In this document: positions 1 to 9,594 of the stretch, piece after piece
Position numbering within the stretch: position 1 is the stretch's first letter
Layout of the letters: the number at the start of each line of letters is the position of its first letter
DNA from: Anomaloglossus baeobatrachus
Taxonomy: Eukaryota; Chordata; Amphibia; Anura; Aromobatidae
Direction of reading: 5' to 3'
DNA length: 64,000 bases
Assembly (NCBI RefSeq): GCF_048569485.1
Contig: NC_134364.1
Coordinates: 137,122,132-137,186,131 of the forward strand
The notes under the pieces: generated by a model
The model's database searches: none
Told to the model about the DNA's origin: nothing
Seen by the model: only the letters and a program-made list of their open reading frames with translations
Made by a program: the position numbers and the translations under genes

Positions 1-240
1 CTCCCCATTAGTCCTTGGTGTTGAAAAGAGTCGGTAACTCTGCCGCCAGCGTTGTCTGAGGGTGATGTTTTCATCAACTGATCTACAATGACCTTCTTGA
101 AGGATTCCATTGTGCAACCCTTTGGTGAATCCAAAAGGAGAGAAGGAAATTTCTCCTTGTACCGTGGGTTCACAAAAGTGGCAAACCAGTAAAGGTTGTT
201 GGATAAAATGTGTATCACGCGAGGGTCTTGCCACATACAC
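1..240 (-). pseudogene. hAT transposase, C-terminal-side piece, cut by window edge
   Basis: The minus-strand reading from 240 to 1 contains WQDPRVIHILSNNLYWFATF, VNPRYKEKFPSLLL and MESFKKVIVDQLMK. The TFVNPRYKEKF string is the conserved hAT block that precedes the dimerisation domain. The rest of the gene lies left of position 1. No stop codon is seen inside this piece. Confidence 0.65.
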
Positions 241-243
241 TTA

Positions 244-835
244 AGGGGGCTTTACACGCTACGATATCGTTAATGTTTTATCGTCGGGGTCACATTGTTA
301 GTGACGCACATCCGGCGTCATTAATGATATTGCAGCGTGTAATACTAACCAGCGACCTTAGGCGACCTCAAAAATGGTGAAAATCGTTCACCATGGAGAG
401 GTCGTCCCAAAGTCAAAAATCGGTAAGGGTTGTTTAGCGTTGTGGTTCATCGCTCATGCGGCAGCACACATCGCTATGTGTGACACCGCAGGAGCGAGGA
501 ACGTGTCCTTACCTGCCGCCGGCCCCAATGCGGAAGGAAGAGATGGGCGGGATGTTTATATCACGCTCAGCTCCGCCCCTCCGCTTTGAATGGCCGGCCG
601 CTTAGTGACGTTCCGGTGACGTCGCTGTGATGCCGAACGTCCCTCCCCCTTGAAGGAGGGATTGTTCGGCAGTCACAGCGACGACGCCGACCAGGTAAGT
701 ATGTGTGACGCTGCGTAGCAATAATGTTCGCTACGGCAGCAATCACAAACAATCGCATGCGCGACGGGGGCGGGTACTTACACGCTCGCTATCGCTACAA
801 ATTGCTAGCGATATCGCTAACGTGTAAAGCCCCCT
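244..835. mobile_element. Harbinger-type MITE with TTA target duplication
   Basis: A 592-bp element has inverted ends that start AGGGGGCTTTACACG and finish CGTGTAAAGCCCCCT. It is flanked by TTA at 241-243 and 836-838. The three-base TTA duplication is typical of PIF/Harbinger elements. It contains no convincing coding sequence. It sits inside the hAT transposase (between 839-1320 and 1-240). Related copies with the same ends lie at 13953-14504 and, truncated, at 29242-29625. Confidence 0.75.
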
Positions 836-838
836 TTA

Positions 839-1320
839 CACATGAACTGTGCCATGTGGGCCAAGCTGCAAACAGGCAAAGTTTCTGTATCCCCACCAGG
901 AGGAACAATACCCATCCTCTCCTCATACTGACTCGCCTCCTCCTCCTCCACCTCCTCCTCTCCAGCCCATCCATGCTGGACAGACATGAAGCAGGGGTTG
1001 AGAGTCCCCTATATAGCATTGGGAGTCCCCTGGGTAACAGAAAAAAAAGTCTTCCTCCTCCTCATCCTCCCCATCCTCCTCATCATCGCCCAATGTTGCC
1101 TCAGAATATTGGTGGGCTGAGTAGTATCACCCATTGGGAAATCTGGCTCCATAGCCACATGCTGGGCACTCAAAGCTTCCTCTTTGAGATTATGCAGTGA
1201 TTGTTTCAACAGACACATCAGCGGGATGGTTAAGCTGATAATAGCCTGATCACCGCTTATGAGCTTGGTGCAGTACACAAAGTTATCAAGAACCTCACAA
1301 ATGTCAGCGATGCACACGCA
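839..1320 (-). pseudogene. hAT transposase, middle piece
   Basis: Reading leftward from 1320 the minus strand gives CVCIADICEVLDNFVYCTKL, ISGDQAIISLTIPLMCLL and KQSLHNLKEEALSAQHVAME. This fits the segment of hAT transposases between TRWNST and the C-terminal dimerisation region. A purine-rich acidic stretch (GAG/GAT repeats near 900-1080) follows. The Harbinger-type MITE at 244-835 separates this piece from the C-terminal piece at 1-240. Confidence 0.6.
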
Positions 1321-2199
1321 CTCAACAATAGAGTTGAGCGCGGTTCGCGGTTCTCCAGTTCGCAGTTCGAGTGATTTTGGGGCTGTTCTAGATCGAACTA
1401 GAACTCGAGCTTTTTTGCTAAAATTCGATAGTTCTAGATACATTCGAGAACGGTTCTAGCAGCAAAAAGCAGGGCTTTTTTACAGCTACAGTGTGCAGGA
1501 GCCATCGCTGGCAGCCTGCCAGAAGCTGGTAACCAAGATAAACATCGGGTATCCAAGCAAAGCGCTTTGGTTAGTAACCCGATGTTTATCCTAGTTACGT
1601 GCAGGAAGCCCACACTTCCCCGCTCAGCTCACTCCGCCCCCTCCTGCACGCGGCATGTACATGTACATACACACACTCTGCGCACACACTCTGCACACAC
1701 ACTCTGCACACATGGTCCCGCTCGGCTTACCTGCGGTGATGAAGTCCCGCCATCCCGACCTCAGCGCTGTCACTGTCCTCCATGGCCGCCGCTTGTCACA
1801 TCACCTTCTCTCGCTTCCGACCCGAGACTGACTAGCGGTGACGTCACGGGCCTCTCGCGATACTTGGTGTGAAGGCGGCGGTCATTGAACTCAGTGACAG
1901 GGGCTGTCAGTGTGCTGGAGATCAGCGCAGGTAATGTACCTCGCTGACAGAAGCACTTGTCATGCCCTGCAGTGACCTGGGCTGACCCATTGATGTTAGC
2001 TCAGGTCACTGCACTGCTCTTCCAGCCAATGGGGAACATCCTGCTCTTCATTGACTGGGACAGTGTGGATCGTCATGGCAACCCCTTGGATTACACCAGA
2101 CCTGGATTTGTTTTTCTTTCCAATAAATTGGTTAAAGAGGGAATGTTTTGGGGAGTGTTTTTTCAAATAAAAATGTGTTTGTCGTCTATTTTTTTTTAT

Positions 2200-2660
2200 T
2201 ACTGACTGGGTTGGTGATGTCGGGTATCTGATAGATGCCTGACCTCACCAACCCCAGGGCTTGATGCCAGGTGACATTACACATCTGGTATTAACCCCAT
2301 ATATTACCCCGTTTGCCACCGCACCAGGGCGCGGGATGAGCTGGGGCGAAGCACCAGGATTGGCGCATCTAATGGATGCGCCACTTCTGGGGTGGCTGTG
2401 GCCTGCTATTTTTAGGCTGGGGAGAGTCCAATAACCATGGACCTCCCTAGTCTGAGAATATCAGACCCCAGCTGTCTGCTTTACCTTGGCTGGTGATCCA
2501 ATTTTGGGGGGACCCCTACGTGGTTTTTTTTTTAAATTATTTATTTAATTTAAAATAACAGCGTAGGGTGCCCTCAGTTTTGGATTACCAGCCAAGGTGA
2601 GGTTGCCAGCTGTGGTCTGCAGGCTGCAGCCGTCTGCTTTACCCTAGCTGGCTACAAAAC
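2200..2660 (+). repeat. Interspersed repeat, GGATGAGCTGGGG family, copy 1
   Basis: The block contains GGATGAGCTGGGGCGAAGC, GGCGCATCTAATGGATGCGC and CCTGCTATTTTTAGGCTGGG, followed by poly-T and A/T-rich spacers. The same string order recurs at about 4780-5280 on this strand and, inverted, at about 10330-10880 and 12600-12960. No coding potential is seen and the class is unknown; I treat it as part of a large non-autonomous DNA element. Confidence 0.6.
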
Positions 2661-3721
2661 TAGGGGGAACCCTACGTCATTTTTTTTTTTTTCATTTTTT
2701 TGGCTAAATACAAAGCTAAGCACCCCTTAGTGCCACATGAAAGGCACCAAACGGTGCAAAATTACAAAATGCAGGAGAGTGGGACATTATGTGTCTTTCT
2801 GCCATTATAATGACAGAAAAGACTGATATGATGTGCACAAGCACAAAAAAATCACCAAAGCGCTCTACGCTGTGAAAAGCAGTAGAAAATGGCACTGGAG
2901 TGAACATGTGACCGCCTCATGTAGGATGAAGCTATGGATCCTGGGTAAATTTATGCATTTACCCTCCTTCAGTTTTTTTGCAGTACACAAAAAAAAACGG
3001 AAGGCACACGGATGACAAACAGATGACATACGGAACGGAAACGGATGCCACACGGATGCACCCGTGAAAAAAAACGGACTGTTTTTTGCAGACCGCAAAA
3101 ATGGATCGGTCGTGTTAATGTAGCCTTATTCTGATCTGCCGTTTATAAACAGCAGGCAGAAATAAGTGAATAACGCCCCCCAGCGTCGGAAAATCTCCGG
3201 GGTTTCAGGGGTAGCTGAGACCCTGGAGATCATGATTCAGGACGGTTTTTCCGGTCCCCGCTCACGTGATCACAGGTATATACCGTACACCGATGATCAC
3301 GTTACAGGAAATGACAGCGCCGGTAAAAAATTATTTATCTCCCATCTGGCATGAACAAACATGATAAATCTCCTCCCCGGTCCCCTCCGGTCCCCCGGTG
3401 TCGCCAAAGTGCCCCCCCTGATGCCCTCCCAGAAATCCAAGATGGCCGCGCGCACAGCAGCGCGCCGGCCGCATTCACCCTACTCCTCTGATTTCTGTCG
3501 CATGTGCCATGACACATGCGACAGAAAACTCCTCCCCAGGCTCTGCCAGGTCACCCCCTATAACACCACCGGTGTTCCCCGGTGTCCCACGGTACCTGTG
3601 CAGCGTTGATCCCCCGCAGCCCTCTCCTTCACAATAGACGCTGCCGCATGCACAGAGCGGCTGTTAGCTCAGCTTCCTGTGTTCAGACACAGTGAGTGGT
3701 GGTTATGCATCTGTAAGCTAA

Positions 3722-3830
3722 ATGGGCGGCACAGTGGCTCAGTGGTTAGCACTGCAGTCTTGCAGCGTTGAGGTCCTGGGTTCAATTCTCACCAAAGACA
3801 CCATCTGCAAGGAGAGAGTGAGTGCAGATT
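3722..3830 (+). repeat. tRNA-derived SINE head
   Basis: The sequence GGGCGGCACAGTGGCTCAGT followed by GGTTAGCACTGCAG contains an A-box-like TGGCTCAGTGGTTA. About 45 bases later GGTTCAATTCT resembles a B box, so this is the RNA polymerase III promoter head of a tRNA-derived SINE. Only the first 100 bases or so are recognisable. It is not a functional tRNA, since no acceptor stem or CCA-adjacent fold is apparent. Confidence 0.5.
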
Positions 3831-4779
3831 CATTGCACCCACACTCCTCACATGAAGGGTCTGCACTTGTTAGGACCAGGATGACGGGTAGGCCCAGGAG
3901 GTGGATCCACTGGACTGAGCACCCCACCGAGGGCAAGGTGCCCGGTAGCCGAAGCACTACGGGTAGCAGGACAGTCCGTTCAGAGTAGTGGGTGTAGAAG
4001 TCCCTGGGACCACAGAGTCTCTGAAGGTAGTCCGGGTGACGGAGCGCAGGTTCGAGGCCGAGATGATGTCAGGCAGGGTCCGAAACCAGCGGAACGGGGA
4101 GGTCGGTCACCACACGGATCCAGGGATCGGAGACTGTAGGAACTGAGAAGATGGCGGACAGTCCGTTCGGGGTTCTGGAACTGTCAGGACCGGTTGGCGA
4201 GACAGGAGCGGCTCTACAAGAGAGATAGGTAAGTACGAGATAATGGCACAGGGAGACCTGACTCCTAGCTTAGCAAACACGAAGAACAGGCCCCGCCCAC
4301 TTGGAAAGGAACCTCCTATATACCCTGCACCTGAATCTTCAATATCCTGTTGGAGGACGCTGGCCCTTTAAGAGAGGGTCAATGACCGCGCACGCGCCCT
4401 AATGCGCATGCGCGAGGCCCGGGTGCCAGAAGCCAGAGCAGGGAGCGGTGCACAGGAGTCAGGAGCGCTCAGCATCGCAGATGGGCGCCGGGACCGGGGA
4501 CCGGGTTGCCTGGAGGACGCAGGTGAGGGAGCATGGAGGCCATGGAGCGGGGGATGCCTGGCAAAGGAGCCGGGGAGCGTGGCAGGGGAGCCGGGGAGCG
4601 TGACAGCACTCCTAGAAAATGGGGGATACGTTCCCTGAGTGTCTCCCCCCCATATTCTAGACGGTCCAGAGTCGTCGTGGGACCCCTTTATTTTTTTTCT
4701 TACAATAAATTGGTGAAAGAGGGAATGTTTTGGGGACTGTTTTTTCAAATAAATTTCTTTTGTCGATTTTTTTTTTGTT

Positions 4780-5280
4780 AGTACTGACAGTTTATGATGT
4801 TGGGTATCTAATAGACGCCATGACATCACAAACTGCTGGGCTTGATGTCAGGTGACCTTACAGCTAGTATCAACCCGATTTATTACCCCGTTTGCCACTG
4901 CACCAGGGCACGGGATGAGCTGGGGTGAAGCGCCAGGATTGGCGCATCTAGTGGATGCGCCACGTCTGGGGTGCCTGCGGCCTGCTATTTTTAGGCTGTG
5001 AGGGCCCAATAACTATGGACCTTCCCACCCTGAGAATACCAGACCAGAGCTGTCCGCTTTACCTTGGCTGGTGATCCAATTTGGGGGGGAACCTACTTTT
5101 TTTGTGTAATTATTAATATTTATAAAATAATTATAAAAAAAGAGCCTGGGGGGACCTCCACATTGGATCCCCAACCACGGTAAAGCTGCCAGCTGTGGTT
5201 TTCAGGCTACAGCTGTCTGCTTTACCCTAGCTGGCTATCAAAAATGGGGGGACCCAACGTCATTTTTTTTTAACTAATTT
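4780..5280 (+). repeat. Interspersed repeat, GGATGAGCTGGGG family, copy 2
   Basis: A second same-strand copy of the block at 2200-2660 within the 1329-7626 element, with GGATGAGCTGGGGTGAAGCG and GGCGCATCTAGTGGATGCGC. It is preceded in both cases by a stretch containing AATAAATTGGT and GAGGGAATGTTTTGGGGA, so the duplicated segment starts at least 100 bases upstream (2120 and 4700). Confidence 0.55.
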
Positions 5281-5689
5281 TTAAATAGAAAAAATTAATG
5301 GGCTTCCCTGTATTTTGATTGCCAACCAAGGTAACGGCAGGCAGATGGGGGTGGCAACCCATAGCTGTCTGCTTTATCTGCGCTGAGAATCAAAAATACC
5401 GCGGAGCGCTACATCATTTTTTTTAAAGATTTATTTTTACAGCACTGTGATGTCCAGCAATCAAAATACAGGGAAGCCCATTTTGTTTTTAGTTATTTAA
5501 ATAAATAATTAAAAAAAATATATATGGGCTCCCGCTGCATTTTTTGTATTGCTAGCTTAAGGGTAATCCAAGCAGCTACTGGCTGCTAACCCCCACTGCT
5601 TGGTGTTACCTTCACTGGCAATGGAAAATCCAGGGAAGCATTTTTTATTTTTTTTGCCAAAAAACTACAAAAAAAGGACGTGAGCTTCG

Positions 5690-6620
5690 CCATATTTTTG
5701 TATGCTAGCCAGGTATAGCAGGCAGGTGCTGGAAGAGTTGGATACAGCGCCAGAAGATGGCGCTTCTATGAAAGTGCCATTTTCTGAGGCGGCTGCAGAC
5801 TGCAATTCGCAGCAGTGGGGCCCAGAAAGCTCAGGCCAACCTGTGCTGCGGATTCCAATCCCCAGCTGCCTAGTTGTACCTGGCTGGACACAAAAATGGG
5901 GCGAAGCCTACGTCATTTGTTTTCTAATTATTTCATGAAATTAATGAAATAATAAAAAAAGGGCTTCCCTTTATTTTTGGTTCCCAGCCGGGTACAAATA
6001 GGCAACTGGGGGTTGGGGGCAGCCGTACCTGCCTGCTGTACCTGGCTAGCATACAAAAATATGGCGAAGCCCACATAATTTTTTCAGGGGGCAAAAAACT
6101 TCTGCATACAGTCCTGGATGGAGTATGCTGAGCCTTGTAGTTCTGCAGCTGCTGTCTGTCTGTATGGAGAAGAGCAGACAGCAGCTGCAGAACTACAAGG
6201 CTCAGCATACTCCATCCAGGACTGTATGCAGAAGTTTTTTGCCCACTAAAAAAATGACGTGGGCTTCGCCATATTTTTGTATGCTAGCCAGGTACAGCAG
6301 GCAGCCACGGGCTGCCTCCAGCCCCCAGTTGCCTATTTGTACCCGGCTGGGAACTAAAAATATAGGGAAGCCCGTTTTTTTTAATTATTTCACTTATTTC
6401 ATGAAATAATTAAAAAAAAAACGACGTGAGCTTCGCTCCATTTTTGTGTCCAGCCGGGTACAACTAGGCAGCTGGGGATTGGAATCCGCAGCACAGGTTA
6501 GCCCGAGGTTTCTGGGCGCCTCTGCTGCGAATTGCAGTCCGCAGCCGCCCCAGAAAATGGCGCTCTCATAGAAGCGCCATCATCTGGCGCTGTATCCAAC
6601 TCTTCCAACAGCCCTGGAGC
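5690..6620. repeat. Large foldback (inverted repeat) with near-perfect 56-bp inner arms
   Basis: The inner left arm begins near 6103 with CTGCATACAGTCCTGGATGG and the inner right arm ends near 6231 with CCATCCAGGACTGTATGCAG. They are mirror images around a spacer of about 20 bases. Outer arms extend the symmetry: the block around 5702-5930 (GCTGGAAGAGTTGGATACAG and TAGTTGTACCTGGCTGG) returns inverted around 6440-6615. A transcript could form a hairpin of several hundred base pairs. Class unknown. Confidence 0.7.
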
Positions 6621-7060
6621 CGGGTGGCTTGTTGGGTAATCATGAGTTAATACTGGCTTTGTTTTACTAGCTAGTATTAAGCCAGAGATTCTTAATGTCA
6701 GGCACGTTTGACCCAGCCATTAAGAATCTCCAATAAAGGGTTAAAAAAAAGACACCACACAGAGAAAAAATACTTTAATAGAAATAAATACACAGACACA
6801 TTAGAGACTCCATCTTTATTACCCCCTGTCAGCCCTCCACGATCCATGGTCTTCTGTCTTTCTCGTTCAACAAATGCAGCTCTGCTACATCACTGCTGCA
6901 TGAGGGAAGACACTGCTTCCCGTGCAGAAATCACTGTGTGAAGGGTGCACGGGAAGCAGCGTGCAGCCTTCACGGAGTGAGAGATCAGTGCTGCTGGCTG
7001 CTGGCGGTGACAGACGCGTTACCATAGCAACAGGGCTCCGATCATGTGATTCCCAGAGCC

Positions 7061-7090
7061 GCAGTTAGCGGTGACGTCACCGCTAACTGC
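7061..7090. repeat. Perfect 30-bp palindrome centred on TGACGTCA
   Basis: Positions 7061-7075 (GCAGTTAGCGGTGAC) are the exact reverse complement of 7076-7090. The centre TGACGTCA equals the consensus CREB/ATF site. Weaker outer arms (CCATAGCAAC and GTTGCTATGG) extend the symmetry. It lies inside the 1329-7626 element, so it is probably a terminal or internal inverted repeat of a transposon rather than a regulatory site for a host gene. Confidence 0.7.
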
Positions 7091-7634
7091 GTTGCTATGG
7101 CAACGGTGATCTCCGTTAATGACCGGCTGTGTCAGCCGGTCCCTAACGGAACAGGGAGTCGACCGTGTGCTACAGCATGTCGCCGGTACACGGCGATACA
7201 CAAATGTGCACCGTGTACCGGAGAGATGCACTCGCAGGTCCTACATGACGCGTCATAGTCATGTGACCAGTCTGTAGCCAATGAGATAATAGCCACGTGA
7301 CTGATCACAAGGCTATTTTGACGTCACGATAGGTCCTGCATCTCTGCTGGCAGTGCCGGTCACCGGGAGGATTCAGCGATCATCGGATGGAATAGCGGCA
7401 GGAGACAGGGTGCAGGAGGGATCGAGGGGACCGGTAAGTGTTGTGGCAATGTTTATTAACTGTATGTGTACATTTATAATGCATTTTTATGTGTTTGTGA
7501 TTGCCTCCCATTATAGCCTATTGGTTCGAGTTCGGTTCGTCGAACGTTCGACGAACCGAACTCGAACGGGAGCTCCGTTCGGCGAACCGACCTCGAGCCG
7601 AACCGCGACCGGTTCGCTCATCTCTACTCAACAA

Positions 7635-7890
7635 TTGTTATGTGTGGTGGCTGACTCTCAGTTTGACGGGCATGTTGGACCTGGTATTCAGCTACTGCCC
7701 TCTGCTGCTCAGTAATGCTCGCCAACATATAGAATGTTGAGTTCCACCGTGTGGGCAGGTCGCACATGAGTCGGTGACTTGGCAAATTAAAGTGCTTTTG
7801 CAGCGCTGTAAGACAAGCAAAAGCGGTAGAGGAATGGCGGAAATGGGCACTAATACAGCGCACTTTCTCAACTAGGTACGGTCTTGTGAA
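7635..7890 (-). pseudogene. hAT transposase, core piece with TRWNST motif
   Basis: The minus-strand reading contains RCISAHFRHSSTAFACLTAL, HRLMCDLPTRWNSTFYML and ITEQQRAVAEY. The string TRWNSTFYML is the hallmark of hAT transposases just before the large alpha-helical insertion domain. The reading stops at the 8-bp duplication CTCAACAA and continues in frame at 1320 on the other side of the inserted 6.3 kb element. It belongs to the same broken transposase as the pieces at 8862-9240, 839-1320 and 1-240. Confidence 0.7.
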
Positions 7891-8861
7891 TGTCATCCGA
7901 GTGGGTGCTGGTGTGAAGCTCCCTCTGGTGGCCAGGAATGGTAATGAAGCTGAGTCTGAATCTGTGACTCAAACAGGTGTTGGTATTAATTGGGAATCCA
8001 GGAAATCCAATTGTAGATCAGCCTAGTGTATTTAGGAGAGCATTTTGTGCCTGGCGGCCACCGGTGATAGTTGTTTCCTGGTGCTTCTGAAGATGGCTGG
8101 GAGTTTTCCCCTCAGTTTCTCCCATTTATTCTGTGCCTGAATCTACTCCAGATAAGTTTACTAGTTTCTGTGCTTAATTGTGGAATTGCACTTAAGGGTG
8201 TTTCTGCTTATTCCATTTTGGTCTGTGTTTTTGGTTTCTTGTTTGTGAGAATCTGTCTCTCTGCTTTTGTGAGCAGGGCAGTTCCTCCAGCAGGAAAGGG
8301 AGCATGTTCGCTCTTCATGTTTGGATTATTTGCACTTTAGAATATTATTTCTTCTGTGATTTTGTTTCTTCCCATTATATCAGCAGTTCTGTTTAAAGTG
8401 TCTGGCACAAAAAAACCTGATATAGTGGGGGAAAGACCATGTGGTCGCAGATCTTTTTTCTATTAGGAGTTTGGTATTTTTTGCAGGGTTTTTGCTGGCC
8501 GCAATCAGTTCTCTTTCCTGTCCTGTGGTATCTAGTCAGGTCTTACCTTTGCTGATCTATATTTTCTAGCTGTGTATTGTGTTTTCTTACATCACCGTCG
8601 TTTACATGTTGGGGGCTTGCTATTTCTTTGGGGACTGCTCCGAGGCAAGTTAGGATCTCTCATTTCTATCTTTGAGGTGTAGCAAGTTTCTCCGGCAGTA
8701 ACGAGGTGTCTCGGTGTTTTAAGAACATCCCACTGCTACTTCAAGTGTTGTTTTATAGATAGGGGATTGCGGTTAGCTTAGTTTCCAACTACTCTTGCGG
8801 TTTTGTTTTTTCCTGATTAATGGGAATTTTTGTGATCGTCCACGGTTACCAGTTCATAACA
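7891..8861 (-). mobile_element. Solo-LTR-like block inserted in hAT transposase
   Basis: On the minus strand the block runs from TGTTATGAACTGGTAACCG (8861) to about GGATGACA (7891), giving the TG...CA boundary expected of an LTR, about 970 bp long. It separates two transposase pieces. I could not find a clean 4-6 bp target duplication, and the left edge could be 7886. No coding sequence is seen. Fossil of LTR-retrotransposon origin; family uncertain. Confidence 0.45.
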
Positions 8862-9240
8862 GGGTGCGTACAAAACAGATCCTCAGAGTGGCCAAGAATG
8901 GGGTCATATGCCTCCTGTGACTGATGAAGTGGGGAGGAAGAAGGACCAGGTTGAGGCTTGGATGAGTCAGCCTTGTGTGTATCCACAGTAGACTGTATGG
9001 TCGTGGAAGATTGGTTGCTGCTTGACAAATGTGAAGAGGCCTTGTCTGCCATCCAAGACAGAATCTCCTCTCGCTCTTCTGGTTTCCACACACGTTTACA
9101 TTCCAAACCGGGAAATTTGGCAAGGAACATAGTGGATGCATCAAGCTTCTTCTGACCTGAAACAACTCAGTGCCTTGTCGTCCACCACTGACAACACCAC
9201 GCCCACTTCCACATCCCTTAATAACTGCCTTTTTTGTCAT
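8862..9240 (-). pseudogene. hAT transposase, N-terminal piece
   Basis: A minus-strand reading starts at the ATG at 9240 (MTKKAVIKGCGSGRG) and continues in another frame through FPGLECKRVWKPEEREEILS and WMADKAS to THPVMNW, so one frame shift separates the two halves. The block resembles the region before the catalytic core of BED-finger hAT transposases, where a short basic start precedes a KPEER/EILSWM-like helix. The LTR-like block at 7891-8861 interrupts it on the left; reading resumes at 7890. Not expected to encode a working enzyme. Confidence 0.55.
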
Positions 9241-9594
9241 TTTGGGTTTTTGCTGACATTTTTGCAGATATTGGTAGCTCAAGCCAGGAAAAACTTCGAC
9301 CTCAAAAATATTGTGGAGAAAGTACAAGTGAGTACTTTGTACCAGGCAGCACAAAATGGAAGAGTCCTGCTTTGTATTTGCAAAGGCCACTAGCAACATA
9401 TGAATGTGGCTGACGTGGATGGACGGCACAAGTCAGGCTGCAAAACCCTAAATATTTTGGAAACAGGAACGGTGCTTTACTGTGTCAGGCAGCACTATAG
9501 TACTGCTTTGTAACTATTTGCAGAAGCCAACAGCAACGTATGAATGTGGTTGATGTGGATGGGCGGCACAAGTCAGGCACAAGTGAAACCCTAA

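Larger units (their letters stand above)
1329..7626. mobile_element. 6.3 kb non-autonomous hAT-type element with 8-bp target duplication
   Basis: The ends read TAGAGTTGAGCGCGGTTCG (left) and, on the opposite strand, TAGAGATGAGCGAACCGG (right). Perfect 8-bp copies of CTCAACAA flank the element at 1321-1328 and 7627-7634, which marks hAT integration. It interrupts the older hAT transposase exactly in frame. The interior holds no transposase. It is a patchwork of repeats: two tandem copies of the GGATGAGCTGGGG family (about 2200-2660 and 4780-5280), a fragment with a SINE head (3722), a large foldback (5690-6620) and a perfect palindrome (7061-7090). It may have grown by later insertions whose edges I cannot resolve. 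Confidence 0.75.

Noticed and set aside
3722-3830. Functional tRNA gene
   Set aside because: A and B box-like motifs are present but no cloverleaf can be drawn; the context and sequence fit a SINE head.
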